A stretch of 64,000 bases of DNA from contig NZ_CP049331.1 in NCBI RefSeq assembly GCF_011064285.1, positions 2,232,001-2,296,000 on the forward strand, written 5' to 3'. Shown piece by piece: positions 57,296 through 64,000 of this stretch. Both the position numbers and the translations under genes were made by a program. The notes under the pieces were generated by a model. The model saw only the letters and a list, made by a program, of their open reading frames with translations. It was not told the origin of the DNA and made no database searches. This stretch comes from Vibrio ziniensis (GTDB lineage: Bacteria > Pseudomonadota > Gammaproteobacteria > Enterobacterales > Vibrionaceae). Every line of letters starts with the position of its first letter. The stretch's first letter is position 1.

Positions 57296-58942
57296 CTATA
57301 AACCAGCGGCTTTAAACACTTGATTTACAATCTCTTGAGCTTCTTTTTCAATTTGAGCTAAATGCTCAGCACCTTTAAAACTCTCACAGTAAATCTTGTA
57401 GATATCTTCCGTGCCTGACGGACGAGCCGCGAACCAGCCAAAATCAGTCGTGACTTTCAAACCACCAATTGCGGCACCATTGCCAGGAGCATGGGTAAGA
57501 CGAGCGGTAATCGGGTCACCAGCAAGTGTTTGAGCTGCAACCATTTCAGCCGACAACTTACTTAATACATCTTTCTGAGGACCGTTTGCTACGGCCTGAA
57601 TACGGTTATAGCTAGATTCACCGTGTTTGGCAGCTAATTCATCGTAATACTGTTGTGGATTCTTGCCTGTTACAGCAGTGATCTCAGCAGCAAGCAGGCA
57701 TAAAATGATGCCGTCTTTATCTGTTGACCAAGGAGTTCCATCCTTACGTAGGAAAGAAGCCCCTGCACTCTCTTCACCACCGAAGCCAAACTTCCCACTG
57801 TATAAGCCATCGACAAACCATTTGAAGCCTACTGGGACTTCACACAGTTCACGACCAAGATCCGCCACCACTTTATCAATAATAGCGCTTGAGACCAGAG
57901 TTTTACCTACAGCGACTTCTTGTCCCCATCCTTCACGATGACGGTAAAGGTAATCAATACATACCGCTAAGAAATGGTTTGGATTCATTAAGCCTTTTGG
58001 CGTCACAATACCGTGGCGGTCGTAGTCCGGATCATTACCGAAGGCCAGATCATATTCATCTTTAAGTGCAAGTAGGCCTGCCATCGCATAAGGTGAAGAA
58101 CAGTCCATACGCACAACACCGTCTTTATCTAAAGACATGAATTGGAATGTTGGATCAATAGCTTCGCTGACTAACGTTAAATCTAGGTTGTAGGCTTTGC
58201 CAATTTGACGCCAGTAATCGATACCACTTCCGCCTAATGGATCTACACCGATTTTCAAATTCGCTTTTTGAATGGCATCTATATCGATAACATTTACTAG
58301 GTCATCAATATAAGGCTTAACCAAATCCACTTGTTTGAATAGTGGTGACAGCTTCGCTTCACTAATTGCCACCCGCTTCACATCCGTCATGCCTGCAGCG
58401 ATGATTGTGTTTGCACGATCTTCAATTGCTTTGGTTAGCTGACCTTCCGCGGGGCCACCGTGCGTTGGATTGTATTTGATACCACCATCTTGAGGTGGAT
58501 TGTGAGACGGAGTGATCACAATTCCGTCTGCTTTTGCATCATGCTTTAAGTTGTAAGTCAGGATTGCATGTGAAATACCTGGAGTCGGTGTATATCCGTT
58601 GTTCTCTTGAACAATCACTTCAATGCCGTTGGCAATCAGTACTTCAACCACAGAGCTAAACGCTGGCTCAGAAAGTGCGTGCGTATCCTTACCAACAAAG
58701 AGTGGACCCGTAGTCCCTTGAGCTGCGCGAACTTCAACTACTGCCTGAGCAATCGCCAAAATATGATTTTCATTGAAGGTTGATTTATCCGCAGTACCGC
58801 GGTGACCTGAAGTACCAAATTCCACTTTATGAGCTGGGTTACTTGGTTCTGGTTGGAGTAGGAAGTAATTTGCAACTAGCGCTGGAATGTTATGTAAATC
58901 TTGTTGTTGCGCTTTCTGTCCTGCACGAGGGTGCATAGCCAT
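57296..58942 (-). CDS. pgm: Phosphoglucomutase (alpha-D-glucose phosphate-specific)
   Basis: A 548-residue alpha-phosphohexomutase that interconverts glucose 1- and 6-phosphate. The active Ser is in [17 protein letters not shown], the Mg-binding loop in [12 protein letters not shown], the sugar loop in [12 protein letters not shown] and the phosphate loop in [12 protein letters not shown]. Length matches E. coli Pgm. It lies downstream of seqA, an order also seen in enterics. Confidence 0.97.
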   Translation of the reverse strand: MAMHPRAGQKAQQQDLHNIPALVANYFLLQPEPSNPAHKVEFGTSGHRGTADKSTFNENHILAIAQAVVEVRAAQGTTGPLFVGKDTHALSEPAFSSVVEVLIANGIEVIVQENNGYTPTPGISHAILTYNLKHDAKADGIVITPSHNPPQDGGIKYNPTHGGPAEGQLTKAIEDRANTIIAAGMTDVKRVAISEAKLSPLFKQVDLVKPYIDDLVNVIDIDAIQKANLKIGVDPLGGSGIDYWRQIGKAYNLDLTLVSEAIDPTFQFMSLDKDGVVRMDCSSPYAMAGLLALKDEYDLAFGNDPDYDRHGIVTPKGLMNPNHFLAVCIDYLYRHREGWGQEVAVGKTLVSSAIIDKVVADLGRELCEVPVGFKWFVDGLYSGKFGFGGEESAGASFLRKDGTPWSTDKDGIILCLLAAEITAVTGKNPQQYYDELAAKHGESSYNRIQAVANGPQKDVLSKLSAEMVAAQTLAGDPITARLTHAPGNGAAIGGLKVTTDFGWFAARPSGTEDIYKIYCESFKGAEHLAQIEKEAQEIVNQVFKAAGL

Positions 58943-58973
58943 TGTGACATCCTTTCTATAAATTCAGACAAAA

Positions 58974-59020
58974 ATAAAACCTCATAATACGAACTTTGTA
59001 TTGTGCATTATGAGGTTTAA
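58974..59020 (-). terminator. seqA terminator
   Basis: AAACCTCATAAT/ATTATGAGGTTT is a perfect 12-bp stem with an 18-nt loop that also pairs internally. On the minus strand TTTTATTTTTG follows. Confidence 0.85.
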
Positions 59021-59089
59021 ATCAGACTTTTTTGTTTTGCAAGTTCGAGAATTAGATCGCGTTTAACTCTATTAGTGACACTCGCCAAT

Positions 59090-59662
59090 TTAGATGGCGT
59101 TAGTCACTTTCTCGATAATGTCTGCTGGGAAGTTCATTAGCGTCATCACTTGCTCAACCATCTGCTGCTTACGGCTCGTGTTATTGTTAGTAATAACCCA
59201 GAATGGCGTATTCGGAATCGCTTTTGGTTTCGTCGTTTGACCATTTGCTAATAGGGTCTGCTCGTTGTCAGCAAAATAAACACGTTTACGGCCTTTAACT
59301 GACATAGCATCAGAGAAACTTGCCGAATCAATACGGTAAAGAGTCGATAGGACGAGCATAAAACGATCTACCGCTTTCTTTAACTCTGCAAATTCATCAG
59401 AAATGAGTAAAGTGCGCATTTCTTTGACACTATCAACTTTCTCTTCTTGAGCGGCATCTTTACTTACCATGATACCTTGCTGAGTAACTGGAATACTTTT
59501 CGTCTCAACAGCCACAACAGGTGCTTCTGGCTTTACAGAAGATGTACTCTTACGGTTTACATCCAACAGACGGCGCAAAATATCAGACGCGCTCTCACCG
59601 ATATGAAGGGTTTGACCCGCGATGTAGCGGTATAGATCCTCATCAACCTCTATTGTTTTCAT
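59090..59662 (-). CDS. seqA: Replication initiation regulator SeqA
   Basis: A 190-residue protein with N-terminal oligomerisation domain MKTIEVDEDLYRYIAGQTLHIGESASDILRRLL, a variable linker, and C-terminal hemimethylated-GATC-binding domain (GRKRVYFADNEQTLLANG, PFWVITNNNTSRKQQMVEQVM). It sequesters newly replicated origins. Divergent from ybfF with a 92-bp gap. Confidence 0.97.
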   Translation of the reverse strand: MKTIEVDEDLYRYIAGQTLHIGESASDILRRLLDVNRKSTSSVKPEAPVVAVETKSIPVTQQGIMVSKDAAQEEKVDSVKEMRTLLISDEFAELKKAVDRFMLVLSTLYRIDSASFSDAMSVKGRKRVYFADNEQTLLANGQTTKPKAIPNTPFWVITNNNTSRKQQMVEQVMTLMNFPADIIEKVTNAI

Positions 59663-59754
59663 TCGCTTTTCACAATCTCAATGTTTAAACTCTTGGGGAT
59701 TATAGCGAGATCTTCGCCGAGACTCTACGTTAAACCAATCACTAATAAGATAAA

Positions 59755-60519
59755 ATGTCAGCACTTCTAAATTATAAACTCGAAGGTGAGGGTCACACCG
59801 TTGTTTTGATCCACGGCTTGTTTGGTAACCTTGATAATTTAGGGTTGCTCGCCCGCGATTTGAAAACTGATCACCAAGTACTAAGTATAGACCTGCGCAA
59901 CCATGGTCAATCTTTCCATAGTGACGAACACGACTATGCGTTGATGGCAGAAGATGTGAAACAGCTTCTCGAAGCTTTAAATATCGAAAAAGCGATTGTT
60001 ATTGGTCATTCAATGGGCGGGAAAGTAGCCATGAAGTTGGCCGATATTGACCCAATGAGAGTGGAAAAACTCGTTGTGCTAGATATGTCGCCGGTTAAAT
60101 ACACCAAGCGTAAACATGATGCCGTAATTGCAGGATTAGATTCCGTTCTTGAGAACAAACCAGCATCTCGCAGTGAAGTGATGGATCTATTGGCTCAGCA
60201 TATTGTCGAAGATGGTGTTCGCCAGTTCTTAGGTAAGTCTCTAACCAAAACAGATGACCATATGACTTGGCGTTTCAACGTACCAAGTATTAAAGAAAAT
60301 TACTGGAATATCATCGGTTGGGAACCGATTGAACCTTCTGACGTTCCCACACTCTTTATTAAAGGTGGAAATTCGGATTATTTGACCTCTGAACATCAAC
60401 CGCAAATTCAAGCCCAATTTAAGCAAGCAAAAGCACATGTTATTGCCAATACTGGACACTGGTTGCACGCAGAAAAGCCGGCAGAGGTGTTACGAGCAAT
60501 TCGTAAGTTCATTGACTAA
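59755..60519 (+). CDS. Alpha/beta-hydrolase, YbfF esterase family
   Basis: A 254-residue hydrolase: oxyanion segment LIHGLFGNLDNLG, nucleophile elbow VIGHSMGGKVAMKL (Ser), and catalytic His in NTGHWLHAEKPAEV. It is the YbfF-type esterase adjacent to seqA, an arrangement conserved in enterobacteria. Physiological substrate unknown; short acyl esters or acyl-CoA have been suggested for the family. Confidence 0.92.
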   Translation: MSALLNYKLEGEGHTVVLIHGLFGNLDNLGLLARDLKTDHQVLSIDLRNHGQSFHSDEHDYALMAEDVKQLLEALNIEKAIVIGHSMGGKVAMKLADIDPMRVEKLVVLDMSPVKYTKRKHDAVIAGLDSVLENKPASRSEVMDLLAQHIVEDGVRQFLGKSLTKTDDHMTWRFNVPSIKENYWNIIGWEPIEPSDVPTLFIKGGNSDYLTSEHQPQIQAQFKQAKAHVIANTGHWLHAEKPAEVLRAIRKFID

Positions 60520-60635
60520 CGAGTAATTAATAACCAATAAGCCAAGTAAGTGTGAATTCGGTAATGTTGCATCCATTAACTTTGCTTAATAACAATGGTA
60601 TAGTGCGCGCAAGCAAATTGGCATAAAGGATAACC

Positions 60636-60857
60636 ATGCTGTACGACTACATGAATGTGCTCGAATCAATCGGGCTCGACTTGCTTTTTGCATCTATATT
60701 TTTCTTAATCGGGATGGCGATTAAAGATGTTTTAAAACAAGGCAATGTTCCCGTTTTTGGTCGTCGTATTGTTTGGCTAGTTCTATTTTTAGGTTGTGCC
60801 GGGTTTATCGCGAAAGGTCTTATCCAACTTAGTTGGGAAGGTACAGGTCTGGGTTAA
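60636..60857 (+). CDS. DUF2788 small membrane protein
   Basis: A 73-residue protein with two membrane helices (LDLLFASIFFLIGMAIKDVL and VWLVLFLGCAGFIAKGLI) joined by the basic loop KQGNVPVFGRR. AAAGGA stands 5 nt before the ATG. It belongs to the DUF2788 family that precedes fldA in vibrios. Function unknown. Confidence 0.88.
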   Translation: MLYDYMNVLESIGLDLLFASIFFLIGMAIKDVLKQGNVPVFGRRIVWLVLFLGCAGFIAKGLIQLSWEGTGLG

Positions 60858-60915
60858 CTCCCTCCCTATTTTTCGCATTCCCCTCAACCCATAACAATTT
60901 AAAGGTAAAGGTTCT

Positions 60916-61443
60916 ATGGCAAGTGTAGGTATCTTCTTTGGTAGCGATACAGGTAACACCGAAGCGATTGCAAAGATGATTCAAAAACAACTCGGTAAAA
61001 ATCTGGTTCATGTTCAAGATATTGCTAAAAGCAGCAAAGAGGACATCGATAACTTCGATCTTTTACTTCTAGGTATTCCTACTTGGTATTACGGTGAAGC
61101 TCAGTGTGACTGGGATGACTTTTTCCCAGAGCTAGAAGCAATCGACTTCTCAACTAAGCTGGTAGCTATTTTCGGCTGCGGCGACCAAGAAGATTACGCA
61201 GAATACTTCTGTGACGCGATGGGTACAGTACGCGATATCATTGAAGCAAAAGGTGCAACTATCGTAGGTAACTGGTCAACAGAAGGCTACGAGTTTGAAG
61301 CATCGAAAGCACTTGTAGATGAAAACCACTTTGTTGGTTTATGTATCGACGAAGACCGCCAACCTGAATTAACAGAAGAGCGTGTTACTAAGTGGGTACA
61401 ACAAGTTTACGAAGAGATGTGTCTTGCAGAGCTTGAAGACTAA
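60916..61443 (+). CDS. fldA: Flavodoxin FldA
   Basis: A 175-residue long-chain flavodoxin: FMN phosphate loop FGSDTGNTEAIAKMI, isoalloxazine-contacting Trp and Tyr regions GIPTWYYGEAQCDW and FGCGDQEDYAEYFCDAMG. Low-potential electron carrier, often used in place of ferredoxin when iron is short. 58 bp downstream of the DUF2788 gene. Confidence 0.97.
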   Translation: MASVGIFFGSDTGNTEAIAKMIQKQLGKNLVHVQDIAKSSKEDIDNFDLLLLGIPTWYYGEAQCDWDDFFPELEAIDFSTKLVAIFGCGDQEDYAEYFCDAMGTVRDIIEAKGATIVGNWSTEGYEFEASKALVDENHFVGLCIDEDRQPELTEERVTKWVQQVYEEMCLAELED

Positions 61444-61467
61444 ATTTTTCGCTTACGCTTAATAAGA

Positions 61468-61493
61468 AGCCCCTGCAAATGCGGGGGCTTTTT
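61468..61493 (+). terminator. fldA terminator
   Basis: The GCCCCTGC/GCGGGGGC stem with an AAAT-type loop is followed by six T; strong Rho-independent signal. Confidence 0.9.
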
Positions 61494-61525
61494 TATTCGT
61501 AGATTAGTCCAACTGCTTCTGTTAT

Positions 61526-62221
61526 TTACCAAAGCAATTTCCCGATAAATGGCGCAAGCAATACTGTCACCATTCCAGCTATCATCATTGCCACACTAGA
61601 AACTACGCCTTCTGACGAACCCATTTGATACGCTTTTGCGGTTCCAGCACCATGAGCAGAAGCGCCTAAACTCGCCCCTTTCCCCATCCGAGTTCGAATA
61701 GCGCATACGGTCAATATCAATTCGCCCGTCGCCATACCTATCAAGCCCGTAATCACCACAAATAACGCAGTGAGATCACTTTGACCACCAATCGACTTTG
61801 ATGCTTCAACGGCAAAAGGCGTGGTCACAGAGCGCATTGCTAGGCTTTTTTGTAGCAATTCAGACAGATTAAGCCAGCGAGCAAGCAACACGGTTGAGCT
61901 TACTGCCACAAAAACAGAAACCAACACACCGACTGATAAAGACAGCCAATGACGCTGAATCAAATATCGGTTGTCATAAATGGGGACAGCAAAGGCAACT
62001 GTTGCAGGCCCAAGCATCCATAGTAGCCAGTGAGAATCTGTCATGTAGTCTTGATAAGGAATATGGAAACCAATGACGATAGCAACCAACAGTAGTGGAG
62101 CCAGCAAAAGAGGCATCAACAAAATGGTACGCTTTCGCTTATAGAGCAGCTTACTGGCGTAATAGAAAACAACCGTTAACAGCAAGCATAAAACTCCCAA
62201 TAACGAACTACTCATGGGCAT
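61526..62221 (-). CDS. lrgB: LrgB/CidB family membrane protein
   Basis: A 231-residue polytopic protein of the LrgB family (about seven helices). Signatures: HWLLWMLGPATVAFAVPIYDN, MRSVTTPFAVEASKSIGG and SLGASAHGAGTAKAYQMGS. Works with the adjacent LrgA/CidA-like protein; in Gram-positives these modulate murein hydrolases or carry pyruvate, and in vibrios the role is not settled. It overlaps the upstream gene by 14 bp. Confidence 0.92.
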   Translation of the reverse strand: MPMSSSLLGVLCLLLTVVFYYASKLLYKRKRTILLMPLLLAPLLLVAIVIGFHIPYQDYMTDSHWLLWMLGPATVAFAVPIYDNRYLIQRHWLSLSVGVLVSVFVAVSSTVLLARWLNLSELLQKSLAMRSVTTPFAVEASKSIGGQSDLTALFVVITGLIGMATGELILTVCAIRTRMGKGASLGASAHGAGTAKAYQMGSSEGVVSSVAMMIAGMVTVLLAPFIGKLLW

Positions 62222-62627
62222 TTACCACGGTATTAAGGTTACTTTTTTGACGTGCTCTTTTCAGTTCAAAGCGGTATAGCTTTTCCACCACCCACGCGGT
62301 TGAAGCAATAACTAATACTGTGCTAACCAGCAGAACAGCCATTATTCTTATCCCTTCTTGCTGTAATAAGTCCTGATAATTGACGACTGCAACAACCGCA
62401 GGAACAAAAAACAACAGCATTTCAGCCAGCAGCCAAGTTGCTCCTTTTCTTAACCACTCCACATTAACTACTTTGCTAAAGATCAGGCCAAGCAGTAATA
62501 CCAACCCCAACAAATTGGCTGGCATCGGAAATTGAAATGTTTGCACAAGATAGTCAGAAACCAACCAAACCAGAGCTAACGCCACGATTTGGAACAAGGT
62601 CAATAACATTTCGCCTAACTTTTTCAT
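62208..62627 (-). CDS. lrgA: CidA/LrgA family holin-like protein
   Basis: A 139-residue protein with four membrane helices: MLLTLFQIVALALVWLVSDY, FPMPANLLGLVLLLGLIF, LLAEMLLFFVPAVVAVVNY and MAVLLVSTVLVIASTAWVVEKL. A charged C-terminal tail follows. It is co-transcribed with lrgB and divergent from the LysR gene, which probably regulates the pair. Confidence 0.92.
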   Translation of the reverse strand: MKKLGEMLLTLFQIVALALVWLVSDYLVQTFQFPMPANLLGLVLLLGLIFSKVVNVEWLRKGATWLLAEMLLFFVPAVVAVVNYQDLLQQEGIRIMAVLLVSTVLVIASTAWVVEKLYRFELKRARQKSNLNTVVNAHE

Positions 62628-62750
62628 CTAACCGTTCTCAACCTCAAAATAACGAATTTAAGTATATGAAGAGGCAAAACCTTCATAAAATGACTTTTTA
62701 TTATCAATTTTATGCCATTATGGAATAGTCAGAATCATTGGATACTTATC

Positions 62751-63644
62751 ATGGACATAAAAGCACTGAGATACTTTGTCGAGCTCGTAAATGAAAAAAG
62801 CTTTACGCGAGCTTCGGATAAACTGTTTGTGACTCAGCCTACCATCAGCAAAATGATCCGAAGTTTAGAAGAAGAAGTCGACCAACCCTTATTACACAGA
62901 CAAGGGAGGCTGTTCTCTCTTACTGATGCTGGTGAAATTGTTTATCAACGGGCTCAAGAAGTTCTGGCTCAGATGTCTCAGCTAGACGCGGAGTTGGTCG
63001 ATCTTAATCAACTAAAACGAGGCCATCTTAAACTCGGCATTCCTCCCATGGTAGGCCATGTCTACGCAGGGTTAATTCGCCAATACCGTCAGCGCTATCC
63101 AGAAGTAGAAATGACCATAGTGGAATACGGCGGTAGAAAAATAGAACAAGCTGTCACAAGCGGCGAGCTAGATGTGGCAGTTACTATGCTTTCGCTCAAT
63201 CCAGCTGTAGAGCTCAATGCACTACCACTCGATACCTATCCTATCTGTGCAATATTGCCAGACAGCAAACCTTGGCGTGACCTACCCAGTGTTCACTGGC
63301 AGCAATTAAAAAATGAACCCTTTTATCTCTATACCGAAGACTTCACATTAAGCGACTACATAGATCAGATTTGCAAAAGTGAAAATATCGTTCCACATAT
63401 TGCAGCCCGTAGCAGCCAGTGGGACTTTCTTGTCGCGCTTGTTAAGAGTGGGGTTGGCGTCGCCTTCTTACCTGAACCTTTATGTCATCGAATTCAAGGT
63501 GAAGGCATCATAGTTAAAAATATGACGCCGAGTATTGACTGGAAATTAGGTGCTATTTGGCATTCGGAGAGATATGTGTCGCGAACAGCAGAAGCATGGT
63601 TGGATCTATGTAGGGAATATTTAACTAAAGTCGGCTCTAATTAG
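62751..63644 (+). CDS. LysR-type regulator, CidR-like
   Basis: A 297-residue LysR protein. N-terminal HTH MDIKALRYFVELVNEKSFTRASDKLFVTQPTISKMIRSLEEEV (start to about residue 43), then an effector domain (LKLGIPPMVGHVYAGLIRQY). The start is the ATG at 62751; the longer frame has no homology-like N-terminus. Divergence from lrgAB with 123 bp between them makes it the likely controller of that pair, as with CidR in Bacillus and Staphylococcus. Confidence 0.9.
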   Translation: MDIKALRYFVELVNEKSFTRASDKLFVTQPTISKMIRSLEEEVDQPLLHRQGRLFSLTDAGEIVYQRAQEVLAQMSQLDAELVDLNQLKRGHLKLGIPPMVGHVYAGLIRQYRQRYPEVEMTIVEYGGRKIEQAVTSGELDVAVTMLSLNPAVELNALPLDTYPICAILPDSKPWRDLPSVHWQQLKNEPFYLYTEDFTLSDYIDQICKSENIVPHIAARSSQWDFLVALVKSGVGVAFLPEPLCHRIQGEGIIVKNMTPSIDWKLGAIWHSERYVSRTAEAWLDLCREYLTKVGSN

Positions 63645-64000
63645 CCGACTCAGTATATGCCTCTTCATCTTCTTCAGAGCGATACTTTGGTTTTTTACGA
63701 ACATAGAGTTTTCGGTGGACTTCTGACACAACTTCACCTCGGGCATTTTTCACATGAATAATGAATTCAGGAAAACACTTATCTCCCGTTGCCGTCATAT
63801 TAAGAATGGTATTTAACTGCTCATCGGTAATCATAAATTCCGCGAACAAGTCAGAGTGGCCAGGTTTTATGAAGTTAATACTCGCCTCTTTATCCCATAC
63901 ATAATACTGCTCTCCGAGAACACCCATTAACATCAACGAGTAGACGGGATCTGTTAAGGAGAAAATGCTGCCTCCATATTGGCTTCGGTTGGCATTTTTG
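63637..64000 (-). CDS. DUF4442-type hotdog thioesterase-like protein (5' end beyond window)
   Basis: The frame stays open from the stop at 63637 to the window edge, so the gene begins outside. The visible ~120 residues read NANRSQYGGSIFSLTDPVYS, then LMLMGVLGEQYYVWDKEASINF and a sheet-rich end (FIIHVKNARGEVVSEVHRKLYV). This is the hotdog-fold pattern of DUF4442/PaaI-like proteins (N-x-x-GS-F-L-DP). It overlaps the convergent LysR gene by 8 bp. Confidence 0.75.
   Translation of the reverse strand, partial: KNANRSQYGGSIFSLTDPVYSLMLMGVLGEQYYVWDKEASINFIKPGHSDLFAEFMITDEQLNTILNMTATGDKCFPEFIIHVKNARGEVVSEVHRKLYVRKKPKYRSEEDEEAYTESAN

Overview
This window reads as a chromosomal segment of a Vibrio (Gammaproteobacteria, Vibrionaceae). 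The evidence is a polar-flagellum/chemotaxis operon of vibrio layout (flhA-flhF-flhG-fliA-cheY-cheZ-cheA-cheB-parC-parP-cheW-DUF2802), directly followed by a complete ccmABCDEFGHI cytochrome c maturation operon, together with a cysteine-free FeoC and a VC2046/SO_2500-type protein beside sodB. From memory, the gene order closely follows the Vibrio cholerae large chromosome from topB to fldA. I see no prophage, insertion sequence, CRISPR array, rRNA or tRNA. This is mostly core genome, so the interest lies in intergenic elements and in odd domain architectures.

Layout. 1-7.3 kb: the 3' tip of an unknown gene, a TraF_2-type envelope protein under a near-perfect CRP site, topB, grxD, sodB, an uncharacterised VC2046-family gene, a degenerate short-chain dehydrogenase and mlaA. 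7.3-14.4 kb: cytochrome c maturation genes, all on the minus strand (ccmA first, ccmI last). 14.6-27.3 kb: the flagellar/chemotaxis transcription unit on the minus strand, which starts at flhA behind a sigma-54 promoter. 27.5-34.3 kb: sixA, an insulinase-family protease, yecM, argS and a HIT protein. 34.3-44.1 kb: metal uptake, with feoABC (iron) and znuA/znuCB (zinc, divergent around a Zur box). These flank a large membrane-anchored propeller/AraC regulator and a probable unannotated small RNA. 44.2-55.5 kb: TCA-cycle genes sdhCDAB-sucABCD on the minus strand with gltA divergent. 55.5-64 kb: a Nif3-like protein, DUF1853, pgm, seqA and divergent ybfF, DUF2788, fldA, lrgAB with a divergent LysR regulator, and a DUF4442 thioesterase-like gene cut by the window edge.

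How the genes work together. FlhF and FlhG set the position and number of polar flagella. FliA switches on late flagellar genes. CheA/CheW/CheY/CheZ/CheB form the signalling core, and ParC/ParP place the arrays at the pole. The ccm genes supply c-type cytochromes for respiration, which the TCA cluster feeds with electrons through succinate dehydrogenase. Feo, Znu, SodB, GrxD and flavodoxin form a metal and redox theme.

Points most worth a second look: (i) a four-hairpin small-RNA-like locus with a textbook terminator in the 675-bp gap upstream of feoA; (ii) three copies of a CheZ/FliM-like CheY-docking motif in the CheA linker where a P2 domain would be expected; (iii) a one-polypeptide sensor-regulator (propeller, transmembrane helix, decayed kinase core, AraC DNA-binding domain) lacking visible phosphotransfer residues; (iv) two copies of a MITE-like palindromic element, one apparently an internal deletion derivative.
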